Source: Duncaniella sp. (lineage in GTDB: Bacteria; Bacteroidota; Bacteroidia; Bacteroidales; Muribaculaceae). From it: DNA of 27,509 nucleotides. The notes under the pieces were generated by a model. The model did not search any database. It was not told the origin of the DNA and saw only the letters and a list, made by a program, of their open reading frames with translations. The DNA lies in assembly GCA_029052375.1 (NCBI GenBank), contig JAIDJD010000357.1, positions 1-27,509 of the forward strand, written 5' to 3'. Shown here piece by piece: positions 14,205 to 22,735 of this stretch (the first letter of the stretch is position 1; every line of letters begins with the position of its first letter). Position numbers and translations under genes: made by a program.

Positions 14205-16522
14205 TTCTTGGTCTTGCGGGGCTTCTTGGGGGCGGCGTCCTGCGCGGCGATGATGGCCTTGACCTCGTCGAGGGTCAGCGCCGAGGGGTCGGACACCGTC
14301 TTGGGTATCTTGTAGTTTGACTTGTTGCTCGAGATATAGACGCCATAACGGCCGTTGAGGATAGAGGTCTCGGGGTCTTCGTCAAAGGTCTTGACCACCT
14401 TGTTGCTGTCTGCCTTGCGCTTGGCCTCGATGAGCTCCACAGCCTCCTCGAGCGTGACGGTTGTGGGCGAGAGGGTCTTGGGGATGCTGACAAACTTGCC
14501 GTCATGGCGTATGTAGGGCCCGAAACGGCCTATGGCGGCGGTGACGGTCTTGCCCTCGTACTCGCCCAGCTGACGGGGCAGGTCGAAGAGCTTGAGTGCC
14601 TCCTCGAGGGTGATGTCGAAGACGCTCTGGTCCTTGCGCAGCGAGGCAAAGCGCGGCTTGGCCTCGGCGTCGGTAGAGCCTATCTGGGCTATGGGGCCGA
14701 AGCGGCCTATCTTGACCGAGACGGGCTCGCCGGTCTCGGGGTGGGAGCCGAGCAGGCGCTCGCCCACCTTGCGCTCGGTGCGCATCTCGTTGGCCTTCTC
14801 CACCTCGGGGTGGAACATCCCGTAGAAGTCCACAATCTCGCCCTTCCAGTCGGCCTCGCCCTCGGCTATGCGGTCAAACTTGGCCTCCATCCCTGCCGTG
14901 AAGTCGTAGTCGAGGATGTCGGGGAAGTGTTCGGTGAGGAATTCGTTGACTATTATGCCGGTGTCCGTGGGTATCAGCTTGCCCTTCTCGGCGCCGACGT
15001 GCTCTTTGCGCTCCGAGGCCGAGACCTTGCCATCCTCGAGGGCGAGGACGCTGTAGGCGCGCTCGACGCCGGGCTTCTCGCCCTTCATTATATATTCGCG
15101 GTTCTGTATGGTCGAGATGGTGGGGGCATAGGTCGAGGGACGTCCGATGCCGAGCTCCTCCATCTTCTTGACCAGCGAGGCCTCGGTGTAGCGCGGAGGC
15201 GCCTGGGTGAAGCGCTCGGTGGCGGTGGCGGCCGAGAGAACGAGGGGGTCGCCGACAGACATCCTGGGCAGGGTGCCCTCGGGCGCCGACTGGGTCTCGG
15301 ACTCGTCGTCGCTGCCCTCCATGTAGAGACGCAGGAAGCCATCGAACTTGACCACCTCGCCCGAGGCCGTGAAGTGTTCCTTCTCGCCGGCCACATCTAT
15401 CTGGACGGTGGTCTTCTCGAGCTCGGCGTCGGCCATCTGCGAGGCGAGGGTGCGCAGGCGTATCAGGCGGTAGAGCTTCTTCTCCTGGACGGTGCCGTCG
15501 ATGGTCTCGCGGTCTATGTATGTCGGGCGGATGGCCTCGTGGGCCTCCTGGGCGCCCTTGGACGAGGTGTGGTAGTTGCGTATCTTGAGGTACTTCTCGC
15601 CCAGCTCGCCCTTTATCAGCTCGGCGGCGGCGCCGAGGGCAAGCCTGGAGAGGTTGAGCGAGTCGGTACGCATATATGTTATATAGCCGGCCTCGTAGAG
15701 CTTCTGGGCTATCATCATGGTCTGGGCCACAGTGAAGCCGAGCTTGCGTCCGGCCTCCTGCTGGAGCGTCGAGGTGGTGAAGGGGGGCGCGGGCGACTTC
15801 CTGAGCGGACGGACTGTGATGTCGTCTACCGAGAATGTGGAGCGCGCACACTTCTCGAGAAACTCGCGAGCGCTCTTCATGTCGGGCAGGCGGCGCGAGA
15901 GCTCGGCCTGGAGAGCCACACCGCCAGGGAGCTCGAAGCGGGCCGTGACACGGTAGTAGGGCTCGGAGGCGAAGGCGTTGATCTCGCTCTCGCGGTCGAC
16001 TATGAGGCGCACGGCCACAGACTGGACGCGTCCGGCCGAGAGGGCGGGCTTGATCTTCTTCCAGAGCACGGGCGAGAGCTCGAAGCCCACGAGGCGGTCG
16101 AGCACACGGCGCGCCTGCTGGGCGTCGACGAGGTTGAGGTCTATGGAGCGCGGATTCTCTATGGCGTGGAGTATGGCGTCCTTGGTGATTTCGTGGAAGA
16201 CAATGCGGCGGGTGTTCCCGGGCTCGAGCCCGAGCACCTCGTAGAGATGCCAGGCGATGGCCTCTCCCTCGCGGTCCTCATCGGATGCAAGCCATACGGT
16301 CTCGGCGCTCTTGGCGGCCTTCTTGAGCTCGGCCACGAGACTCTTCTTGTCGTCGGGGATTTCGTAGACGGGCGCAAAGTCTCCGTCGGTCTCGATGGAT
16401 ATGTCCTTCTTGCGCAGGTCGCGGATGTGTCCGTAGCTGGACATCACCTTATAGTCCTTGCCGAGAAACTTTTCTATAGTCTTGGCCTTGGCCGGAGACT
16501 CTACTATAACGAGGTTCTTCAT
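14201..16522 (-). CDS. topA: DNA topoisomerase I
   Basis: TopA relaxes negative supercoils through a transient 5'-phosphotyrosyl link. The 773 residues begin with the TOPRIM domain (Glu8 in VESPAKAKTI; acidic cluster DEDREGE at 81-87). The type IA core follows, with the nucleophile Tyr283 in ITYMRTDS. The C-terminal part carries Gly-Arg-Phe-Gly-Pro repeats (RFGPIAQIG, GRFGPYIRHDG, NGRYGVYIS), the Toprim C-terminal repeat type. I find no four-cysteine zinc ribbons of the E. coli kind. It ends in a lysine-rich tail. The ATG at 16522 is preceded by a candidate -7 box at 16593-16600. The gene ends in an ATGA overlap with the pseudouridine synthase gene. Confidence 0.95.
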   Translation of the reverse strand: MKNLVIVESPAKAKTIEKFLGKDYKVMSSYGHIRDLRKKDISIETDGDFAPVYEIPDDKKSLVAELKKAAKSAETVWLASDEDREGEAIAWHLYEVLGLEPGNTRRIVFHEITKDAILHAIENPRSIDLNLVDAQQARRVLDRLVGFELSPVLWKKIKPALSAGRVQSVAVRLIVDRESEINAFASEPYYRVTARFELPGGVALQAELSRRLPDMKSAREFLEKCARSTFSVDDITVRPLRKSPAPPFTTSTLQQEAGRKLGFTVAQTMMIAQKLYEAGYITYMRTDSLNLSRLALGAAAELIKGELGEKYLKIRNYHTSSKGAQEAHEAIRPTYIDRETIDGTVQEKKLYRLIRLRTLASQMADAELEKTTVQIDVAGEKEHFTASGEVVKFDGFLRLYMEGSDDESETQSAPEGTLPRMSVGDPLVLSAATATERFTQAPPRYTEASLVKKMEELGIGRPSTYAPTISTIQNREYIMKGEKPGVERAYSVLALEDGKVSASERKEHVGAEKGKLIPTDTGIIVNEFLTEHFPDILDYDFTAGMEAKFDRIAEGEADWKGEIVDFYGMFHPEVEKANEMRTERKVGERLLGSHPETGEPVSVKIGRFGPIAQIGSTDAEAKPRFASLRKDQSVFDITLEEALKLFDLPRQLGEYEGKTVTAAIGRFGPYIRHDGKFVSIPKTLSPTTVTLEEAVELIEAKRKADSNKVVKTFDEDPETSILNGRYGVYISSNKSNYKIPKTVSDPSALTLDEVKAIIAAQDAAPKKPRKTKK

Positions 16523-16592
16523 AAAGCGCTTTTATCAGTCAACGGGCACGGCTCGCAAGGGGGTCCGGCGGGCGTCCGCGCCATTCGGTCGG

Positions 16593-16600
16593 CAAAGTTA
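16593..16600 (-). promoter_or_regulatory. Candidate -7 box (TAACTTTG) for topA
   Basis: CAAAGTTA reads TAACTTTG leftward and matches TAnnTTTG, 71 bases before the topA ATG. No -33 box stands out at 19-21 bases. Confidence 0.45.
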
Positions 16601-16606
16601 AGGAAA

Positions 16607-16678
16607 AAACCCCGACTTTCCGCCATTCTTTCAACAATTTCGCACTCGCCGGGGTTTACGGGCAGGCCTCGGAGGCCT
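16607..16678. repeat. Inverted repeats in the topA upstream region
   Basis: AAACCCCG at 16607-16614 pairs with CGGGGTTT at 16650-16657, next to the topA -7 box. A compact near-palindrome, AGGCCTCGGAGGCCT, follows at about 16664-16678. They could be operator-like sites or parts of a structured leader. No regulator can be named. Confidence 0.35.
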
Positions 16679-16769
16679 AATCTGACATCCCGAGGACAGT
16701 TTTTCAGACATTTTTCACAAAATCGCCTCAAAATTCTGACTTAATGCAAAGGAATATAAGTATTTTTTG

Positions 16770-16777
16770 TATCTTTG
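16770..16777 (+). promoter_or_regulatory. Candidate -7 box (TATCTTTG) for the C10 protease
   Basis: TATCTTTG matches TAnnTTTG and faces right. It would give a 5' leader of about 125 bases before the ATG at 16910. The 387-base gap at 16523-16909 holds this box, the opposite topA box and the inverted repeats, and no protein gene. An A-rich run follows just before the start. Confidence 0.45.
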
Positions 16778-16909
16778 CGCATTAAACAGGTCTATCTCCA
16801 TACGCCATCAGTGCCGGGCGCAGTCGAGAGACACAGCGCCACAGGGGAAAAAACTTCACAATTATCTCCGCAACCAGACAAAATCAACATCAAGCATTAT
16901 ATCCTACAA

Positions 16910-19210
16910 ATGAAAAAGACATTCATCATGCTGGCCGCCGCGGCCATGGCCGCCGGCGGCGCAGAGGCCAGGACCCTCTCGCCCGCAGAGGCGCTCGGAC
17001 GCGCCCTCTCCTCGGCCGACGCTCCCGCAAGCGTAGCCTCAATGCGTGCTCCCAACCGCGTCGAGGCCGCCCTCACCCTCAGCGCCGAAACCACTGACGC
17101 CCCCACCCTCTACGTCATTTCGCGCGGCGAAGGCAAGGGATTCGTCGCCGTGGCCGCCGACGATGTCGCCGCGCCTCTCCTCGGCTACTCTGACGAGGGC
17201 AATGCCTCAGAGCTCAATCCCAACGTGCGCTACTGGCTCTCCGAGCTGAGCCGCGAGATTGCCGCCGCCATCGAGAACGGCGCCAACCCCTTCGAAACAT
17301 ACAAAGCCCCCGAGGCCTGGGACGCGATATCGCCCAAATGTACCACACAGTGGAACCAGGACGCCCCCTACAACAACCTCGCCCCCTCCGTCAGCGGCTA
17401 CAAGTGTCCCATCGGATGCGTGGCCACCGCAATGGCACAGGTCATCAACTACTACAAATATCCCGTCCAGGGCGTGGGCGCACACTCATACAACTGGAAC
17501 GGCCAGGAGCTCAGCTTCGACTATGCCAACACCACATTCGACTGGGCCAACATGGCTGACACCTACAACAGCAACTCTACCCTGGCACAGCGCAACGCCG
17601 TGGCCACCCTCATGTACGCCTGCGCCGTCAGCGTGGACATGGGCTTCAGGGCCGAGGCATCGGGCGCATACAGCTTCAACGTCCCCGCCGCCCTGCGCGA
17701 CTACTTCAACTTCGACAAGGGCGTCTACTACGCCATGCGCCTGGCCTACAGCCAGCAGGAGTGGGAGTCTATGGTCTACAACGAAATCAAGAACAACGGC
17801 CCCATCTACTACGCGGGCCGCGGCGAGAGCGGAGGCCACGCCTTCGTCTGCGACGGCTACAAGGACGGTATGTTCCACTTCAACTGGGGCTGGGGCGGCA
17901 TGAGCGACGGCTACTACCGCCTCCACGCCCTCGTGCCCGGCTCGCAGGGCATCGGCGGCAACTCTGACGGCTTCAACACAGACCAGAGCATAATCCTCGG
18001 CCTCCAGAAGCCCACCGCAGAGAACAAGCTCCCCGCTCCCTACCTCTACGCCAACCGCGCGATCAGCGTGTCCAAGAGCGCGACTTCGGTCAAGATCACA
18101 GGCCCCTTCTACAACTTCTCTCCCTATCAGATCACAGGCAAGTTCGGCCTCGAGCTCTATGACGCCTCCGGCAACGTGGTCAAGATTCTCCCCGGCAACA
18201 CCGCCAACCTCCAGCCCCGCTCCGGCCTCTCCGAGTTCAACGTCAGCTTCATCCAAATGCCCCAGGGCAACTACAAGGGCCGCCTCGTCTACATAGACAC
18301 TGACGGCGTCGCCACCCCCGTCCACACACAGGGATGGGACACCGGCTATATCCTCATGGACCGCGAGGGCACCACCGTCAACATTGCCAACATCCCCAAC
18401 GGCGCGCTCACAGTCAAGGATGCCGAGATACTCTCGCCCTTCTACTCGGGCAAGATATTCGCCGTAGACATCCCCTACACCTTCACAGGCGAGCAGGACA
18501 TGATGATAGAGGTGTCTGTATCGCTCAACGACGCCAGCGGCAAAACCGTGGCCAATGGCGAGCAGCTCAACGCCATCATCTATCCCGGCGACAACAAGAT
18601 TGAGTATGTAGGCAAGTTCCTCTCCAACGTGCCCAAGGGAGACTACACACTCACCTTCTCCACACCCTTCGGCTCCTCCACCAAGATTCTCGCAGGTCCC
18701 CTGCCCATCACCGTTGGCACCGTCTCGGGCGCGACAATAACCCGCATCAACCTCAACGACTGGGAGATAGCAGATGCCGACAACGCCAATCCTGAAGACT
18801 TCACCGTCAACGCCAAGATCAGCAACATCCAGGGCTACTATGCCGGCCCCGTATATGTCCGCATATTCGAGGAAGGCACTACCTCCAACCCCCTGATCAA
18901 CGTGGCCTCTGAGAACATCTTCTTAGGCGCCAGCGAGTCCAAACAGCTTGCCATCAAGTGCCAGTTCCTCAACGCTGTCCCCGGCAAGACCTACGACGTC
19001 CTCATCTACAGCAACACCAACTCCAAGCTGACATCGGTAGCCAAGAAGGTGAAATTCTCCGAGATGAGCGGCATAGAGGACAACGTCATCACCGACGAGG
19101 CTCCCGCAGAATACTTCAACCTCCAAGGCCAGCCCGTGGCCGAGCCCACCCCCGGCAGCATCCTGATACGCCGCCAAGGCTCGAAGGTCGAGAAGGTTGT
19201 GGTACGCTGA
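16910..19210 (+). CDS. Secreted C10-family cysteine protease (streptopain-like)
   Basis: This 766-residue protein has a signal peptide (1-20) and a Spi/prodomain-like N-terminus (about 25-135). The peptidase domain (about 140-400) follows, with nucleophile Cys170 in CPIGCVATAMAQ and His310 in GGHAFVCDGY. Trp residues in the NWGWGG loop (325-330) are family hallmarks. Roughly 350 residues of Ig-like or beta-sandwich sequence follow. The C-terminus is a short YFNLQGQPVAEPTPGSILIRR-like tail, resembling degenerate secretion-sorting tails of Bacteroidetes proteins. Streptopain relatives cleave host or bacterial proteins; the substrate here is unknown. The ATG at 16910 fits the signal peptide, whereas the longer frame to 16775 would begin inside the promoter. 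It may be co-transcribed with the lipoprotein gene 32 bases downstream. Confidence 0.92.
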   Translation: MKKTFIMLAAAAMAAGGAEARTLSPAEALGRALSSADAPASVASMRAPNRVEAALTLSAETTDAPTLYVISRGEGKGFVAVAADDVAAPLLGYSDEGNASELNPNVRYWLSELSREIAAAIENGANPFETYKAPEAWDAISPKCTTQWNQDAPYNNLAPSVSGYKCPIGCVATAMAQVINYYKYPVQGVGAHSYNWNGQELSFDYANTTFDWANMADTYNSNSTLAQRNAVATLMYACAVSVDMGFRAEASGAYSFNVPAALRDYFNFDKGVYYAMRLAYSQQEWESMVYNEIKNNGPIYYAGRGESGGHAFVCDGYKDGMFHFNWGWGGMSDGYYRLHALVPGSQGIGGNSDGFNTDQSIILGLQKPTAENKLPAPYLYANRAISVSKSATSVKITGPFYNFSPYQITGKFGLELYDASGNVVKILPGNTANLQPRSGLSEFNVSFIQMPQGNYKGRLVYIDTDGVATPVHTQGWDTGYILMDREGTTVNIANIPNGALTVKDAEILSPFYSGKIFAVDIPYTFTGEQDMMIEVSVSLNDASGKTVANGEQLNAIIYPGDNKIEYVGKFLSNVPKGDYTLTFSTPFGSSTKILAGPLPITVGTVSGATITRINLNDWEIADADNANPEDFTVNAKISNIQGYYAGPVYVRIFEEGTTSNPLINVASENIFLGASESKQLAIKCQFLNAVPGKTYDVLIYSNTNSKLTSVAKKVKFSEMSGIEDNVITDEAPAEYFNLQGQPVAEPTPGSILIRRQGSKVEKVVVR

Positions 19211-19242
19211 ACCCTCCCCCCACGAACACTCACCCACATAGG

Positions 19243-19785
19243 ATGAATCCACATTATATTATATTCGGGACAGCAGCCGCGCTTGCGGCTGCTGTTTCGG
19301 GTTGTGGGCCGGCCAAGTCGGCCCCTTCCGCCGACCTGCAGGCCGACGCCGCCACGGTGGTCACGGCTCCGGAGAGCGTCACGGGAGGCTCTGCCGCCGT
19401 GATGCCCAAGGCTGTCATCTACCGCACCTCTGCGCCCTCGGCCTCGCTTGTGCCCGTCACCGTCGGCCCTGACGGCAAGCTCGTCTCCTACCCCGCCCCC
19501 ACGGACCTCGGTGCCGAACCCGCCATTCTCCGCGACGGATGGATGCTCGACACACGGGGCATCTCGGAGGGGACACGCTTCACCCGCTGGACATACGCCC
19601 AATACCGCGCCATGGACGCCGCTCCCTCGCCGGCCGAGATTCTCGAGGCCATACTCCCCTCTCCCGCCGTCACAGAGATAGTCGCCCTGCCGACATCCGC
19701 CGCCCGCACTACCCCGGCCATGGCCGACTCGCTCATCGCCACCGGCCTGCCCGAGTGCCGCGTAATATTCAAATCTGAAAACTGA
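19243..19785 (+). CDS. Predicted lipoprotein of a Bacteroidales family, unknown function
   Basis: This 180-residue protein starts with a signal peptide and the lipobox AVSGC, giving an acylated Cys21. A low-complexity Ala/Ser stretch follows, then a compact domain with PKAVIYRTS, VSYPAPTDLG and DGWMLDTRGI. The last motifs resemble conserved Bacteroidales lipoproteins of unknown role that I have seen described only as hypothetical. The ATG at 19243 is chosen because GGATG and the signal peptide begin there; the frame is open far upstream inside the protease gene in another phase. Its close spacing to the protease hints at shared expression, not necessarily shared function. Confidence 0.7.
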   Translation: MNPHYIIFGTAAALAAAVSGCGPAKSAPSADLQADAATVVTAPESVTGGSAAVMPKAVIYRTSAPSASLVPVTVGPDGKLVSYPAPTDLGAEPAILRDGWMLDTRGISEGTRFTRWTYAQYRAMDAAPSPAEILEAILPSPAVTEIVALPTSAARTTPAMADSLIATGLPECRVIFKSEN

Positions 19786-19798
19786 ACAACACCAGCCA

Positions 19799-20404
19799 AT
19801 GGCATCCAACGACAACGAACGCTTCTGCGAGCTGCTGCGCTCGACAGGACGCGAAAACATAGAGTACGTCATCGAAGACCTCGAGGCATACGGATTCTTC
19901 GAGGCACCCGCCTCGGTGCGCAACCACTACAACCATCCCGGAGGGCTCGTCCAGCACTCGCTCAGCGTCTACGACGCCGCCGTTATGCTCCGCGAGGGGC
20001 TCATCAAGATGCGCCCCGACATCGAGGAGAAGCTCCCGATGGAGTCGGTCATCATAGCCTCCCTGCTCCACGACACCTGCAAGGCCAACATCTACCGCAT
20101 GGTGTCGCGCAAGCGCAAGAACGAGATAGGTATGTGGGAAGACGTGCAGGAATACGAGGTCAACTACAGCCAGCTGCCGATGGGCCACGGAGAGAAGTCT
20201 GTGGTGATGCTGCTGCGCAGCGGCCTTGACCTCGAGGACGACGAGATTCTGGCCATCCGCTGGCACATGGGCGCCTGGTGTGTGGACACAAGCCAGATAG
20301 AACAGGAGCGCAGCTACCGCGTGGCCGTCGCACAGAGCCCCCTGGTGCCGCTCATCCACTCGGCCGACACCATCTCGTCACAGCTGCTCGAGCGCGACGC
20401 CTGA
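19799..20404 (+). CDS. HD-domain phosphohydrolase family protein
   Basis: This 201-residue protein carries metal-binding residues in HD order. They are H43 and H46 in NHYNHPGG, H53 in VQHSLSV, the HD pair at 91-92 in SLLHDTCK, and a later His-Ser-Ala-Asp (LIHSADTIS). HPGGLxxHSLSV is shared with YhaM-like exonucleases and other HD hydrolases. These enzymes cleave phosphodiesters or nucleotides. No partner domain (for example an OB fold) is attached, so the substrate is open. It starts 13 bases after the lipoprotein stop and probably shares a transcript with it. The structured region 20405-20780 follows. Confidence 0.78.
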   Translation: MASNDNERFCELLRSTGRENIEYVIEDLEAYGFFEAPASVRNHYNHPGGLVQHSLSVYDAAVMLREGLIKMRPDIEEKLPMESVIIASLLHDTCKANIYRMVSRKRKNEIGMWEDVQEYEVNYSQLPMGHGEKSVVMLLRSGLDLEDDEILAIRWHMGAWCVDTSQIEQERSYRVAVAQSPLVPLIHSADTISSQLLERDA

Positions 20405-20412
20405 GCCCGGCG

Positions 20413-20740
20413 TCAAACCCCTCCCCTCGGAAAGACACGAAAAAGACCCGACCGGGTCGCTGGTACCTCTTGGTCGGGTCTGGGTGTTGTGTACGGGGGA
20501 GGACTTATCGGACGTCCCTCCCCAAGGTCTTTACGGCTAAAGACCTTGCTGGTAGCTGACTGCGGGGCGGAACCACGTCAGTTCAGAATTTTTGCGGCCT
20601 TGCCTGTGTCCAACAGGCCTGTCCGCATAGCCCGGTGTCTGTCATAGACAGGGCTACATATTTGAAAGCCTACGGGAACTGCTGCGAGCTCTTTCGTGCT
20701 CTCATCATAACCAACGCCCTGCACCGGCGTTTGGTTGTGT
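20413..20740 (+). ncRNA. Hairpin-rich structured region, candidate non-coding RNA or leader
   Basis: No protein gene is visible here. The region has at least six strong stems in a row: 20444-20453/20472-20481 (10 bp), 20524-20533/20538-20547 (10 bp, 4-base loop), 20554-20560/20577-20583, 20602-20606/20614-20618 within 20593-20597/20623-20627, 20628-20633/20651-20656, and 20709-20718/20726-20736 with one bulge. The segment GGGGAGG at 20496-20502 is complementary to two identical CCTCCCC copies, at 20420-20426 and 20517-20523. Two mutually exclusive folds are therefore possible. I could not match it to tmRNA, RNase P, SRP, 6S or a known riboswitch. It may be the leader of the GH43 gene or an independent RNA. 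Strand is inferred from gene direction only. Confidence 0.4.
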
Positions 20741-20780
20741 TAATTAAAGCAATCTTTCCAAAAAAATCACCGACCTGACC

Positions 20781-22457
20781 ATGAAATACCGTTTCATCTT
20801 ACTGTTGCTCATCCTCTTGTGCCTCCATACAGCCGGGGCCGAAGATGTGCGTTTCGGCCACTTCACCTACACCGGAGCCGACGATTACTTCGCCGCCAAT
20901 CCTCTCACAGAGCCGGGAGACTACTTCAACCCCGTGATAGCCGGATGGGCCTCCGACCCCTCGATATGCCGCGCAGGCGACGACTACTGGCTTGTCACCT
21001 CCACGTTCGGCTACTTCCCGGGCGTGCCCCTCTACCACTCGCGCGACCTCGTGTCGTGGAAGCACGTCGCCAACCTGCTCTCGCGCCCCTCTCAGCTCCC
21101 CTGGCTCGAGGGTGTCTCGATAGACAAGGGCGGCATCTATGCCCCCGCCATCACATACAACCCCCGCAACAAGACCTTCTACATGATCACCACCTGTGTC
21201 CTCAACGGCAAGGAGGGAGGCTCGATAAACTTCTACGTCACAGCCAAAGACCCCCGCGGTCCCTGGAGCGACCCGATACTGCTGCCCGACGTCGAGGGCA
21301 TAGACCCCTCCTTCTTCTTCGACGAGGACGGCAAGGGCTACATAGTCCACAAGAGCGACGAGCACAGCCCCGTAAAGTGGAGCAACCACCGCGCCCTCTC
21401 TATCATAGAGTTCGACCCCGCCACAGGCAAGACCGTCGGCAAGCCGGTCAAGTTCAAGGAGGAGGGCGTAGGCCCCGAGGAGAGGCTCGAGCGCAACGAG
21501 GGCCCGCACATCTACAAGATAGACGGCAAGTATTATCTCCTCGCCGCCGAGGGCGGCACCAACTGGGTACACTCTGAGGTATGCTACCGCGCCGACTCGG
21601 TCTTCGGCCCCTACCGCCGCTGGAGCCGCAACCCCATGCTGACACAGCGCCTGCTCAAGCCCAACCGCACACATCCCGTCACCTCAGCCGGCCACGCCGA
21701 CATCGTGCAGACCCCTGAGGGCGACTGGTATGCCGTCTTCCTCGGATGCCGTCCGTGGAACAATGGCGAAGACCAGCTCGGGCGGGAGACATACCTGATG
21801 CCAGTCAAGTGGAGCGCCGACGGCTTCCCCTACATCACACAGTGTCTCGACACCGTAGCGAGCAAACGCAACATCCCGGGGCTCAAGACCGTGCAGAAGC
21901 CCGGACAGACAGGCAACTTCGAGTGGACAGACCGCTTTGCCTCACCTTCGCTCCGTCCCGAATGGATGGGCCTCTGGGGCGACCCCTCGCCCTTCGCCAA
22001 GACCGGAGACGGCCTCAGGCTCACAGCCGCACCCGCCGACAGCAAGTCGGGCAAGACACCCGCCTACATAGGCCGCCGCATACAGCACCACAAGTTCGCC
22101 GCCGAGACCGAGGTCAGCCCCGCAGGCGCGGACGGCGTGTCGGCCGGGATGCTCCTGGTCAAGAACGAACAGCGCCAGCTCTTCCTCGCCGTCCAGAAAG
22201 GCCGTGTGGCCCTCTACAAGCTCGGCAAGAAGAAAGACAACACACTCCTCAAGTCTGCACCGATACCCTCCTCTGTCAACGGCTCCATAGGCCTCAAAGC
22301 CATATCGAAAGGCACCGCCTACGACTTCCTCTACCGTCTCCCCGGCGGAGAGTGGACCATGCTCGCCGCCGATATCCCCGCCGAACACATAGCCACACAG
22401 CGCGGAGGCTTCACCGGCTCGACCATCGGCCTCTACGCCACCTCGGCCCCGCTCTGA
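20781..22457 (+). CDS. Glycoside hydrolase family 43 enzyme (beta-xylosidase/arabinofuranosidase type)
   Basis: This 558-residue secreted protein has a signal peptide (1-20). A five-bladed propeller (about 45-360) holds the GH43 catalytic set: Asp59 as base in ASDPSICRAGDDYWL, Asp175 in EGIDPSFFFDEDG, and Glu240 as acid in NEGPHIYKIDGKYYL. A C-terminal beta-sandwich like the GH43-associated xylosidase domain (about 375-558) follows. Such enzymes trim xylan or arabinoxylan side chains by an inverting mechanism. The exact sugar cannot be fixed from sequence alone. No SusC/SusD, sugar kinase or other glycosidase gene is next to it, so it is an isolated GH43 and not part of a visible utilisation locus. 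The start ATG is preceded by an A-run and the structured region. Confidence 0.92.
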   Translation: MKYRFILLLLILLCLHTAGAEDVRFGHFTYTGADDYFAANPLTEPGDYFNPVIAGWASDPSICRAGDDYWLVTSTFGYFPGVPLYHSRDLVSWKHVANLLSRPSQLPWLEGVSIDKGGIYAPAITYNPRNKTFYMITTCVLNGKEGGSINFYVTAKDPRGPWSDPILLPDVEGIDPSFFFDEDGKGYIVHKSDEHSPVKWSNHRALSIIEFDPATGKTVGKPVKFKEEGVGPEERLERNEGPHIYKIDGKYYLLAAEGGTNWVHSEVCYRADSVFGPYRRWSRNPMLTQRLLKPNRTHPVTSAGHADIVQTPEGDWYAVFLGCRPWNNGEDQLGRETYLMPVKWSADGFPYITQCLDTVASKRNIPGLKTVQKPGQTGNFEWTDRFASPSLRPEWMGLWGDPSPFAKTGDGLRLTAAPADSKSGKTPAYIGRRIQHHKFAAETEVSPAGADGVSAGMLLVKNEQRQLFLAVQKGRVALYKLGKKKDNTLLKSAPIPSSVNGSIGLKAISKGTAYDFLYRLPGGEWTMLAADIPAEHIATQRGGFTGSTIGLYATSAPL

Positions 22458-22468
22458 ACCACACTGAT

Positions 22469-22543
22469 ACCTCGCGGACGTCGCATTGCAGTGATATAAT
22501 ACATTGCAATGCCGTTCGACATAGCCTCTGTCAGCGAGGTGAC
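22469..22543. repeat. Inverted repeats after the GH43 gene
   Basis: GCATTGCA at 22483-22490 pairs with TGCAATGC at 22505-22512, within a longer pairing of ACCTCGC and GCGAGGT on either side. A short T/A-rich run follows. It may stop GH43 transcription, but the U-tract is poor. Confidence 0.35.
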
Positions 22544-22637
22544 AGGCCTGTTATTATATCTCCAATCGGGACAATAAGGGACAATCCATAAACGTAATCA
22601 ATACATAAACCTTAAAAATTTTAAAATCAGGGTAGAC

Positions 22638-22679
22638 AGGGAGCTAAACCCACATTTTTTTCGTACCTTTGCGCTCCCT
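22638..22679 (+). promoter_or_regulatory. Arginine operon promoter flanked by an inverted repeat
   Basis: TACCTTTG at 22664-22671 matches the -7 consensus, with transcription expected to start near 22678. A 7-bp inverted repeat, AGGGAGC (22638-22644) and GCTCCCT (22673-22679), brackets the -7 box and is placed like an operator. It does not look like an E. coli ArgR box. The -33 position shows no TTTG. Confidence 0.5.
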
Positions 22680-22735
22680 TTTAACTTAGTTATATTTATC
22701 AATTTATCAACTCAAAAGGACAGTAAAAGCCAGAA

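Noticed and set aside
14504..16744. 746-codon + strand frame opposite topA, and similar long antisense frames opposite the TonB receptor (8320-10446) and the peptide transporter (11283-13136)
   Set aside because: They mirror real genes in GC-rich DNA with purine-first codons, are full of low-complexity Gly/Glu/His/Arg runs, and show no domains.
16775..16909. N-terminal extension of the C10 protease
   Set aside because: It begins with TTG inside the -7 box and is not signal-like; a good signal peptide starts at 16910.
20405..20780. tmRNA, RNase P RNA, SRP RNA or 6S RNA
   Set aside because: I do not find the conserved tmRNA ends, the RNase P GAGGAAAGTCC motif, or the SRP GGAAGGAAGCAGC-type loop; a single closing rod with a bubble, as in 6S, was not clear.
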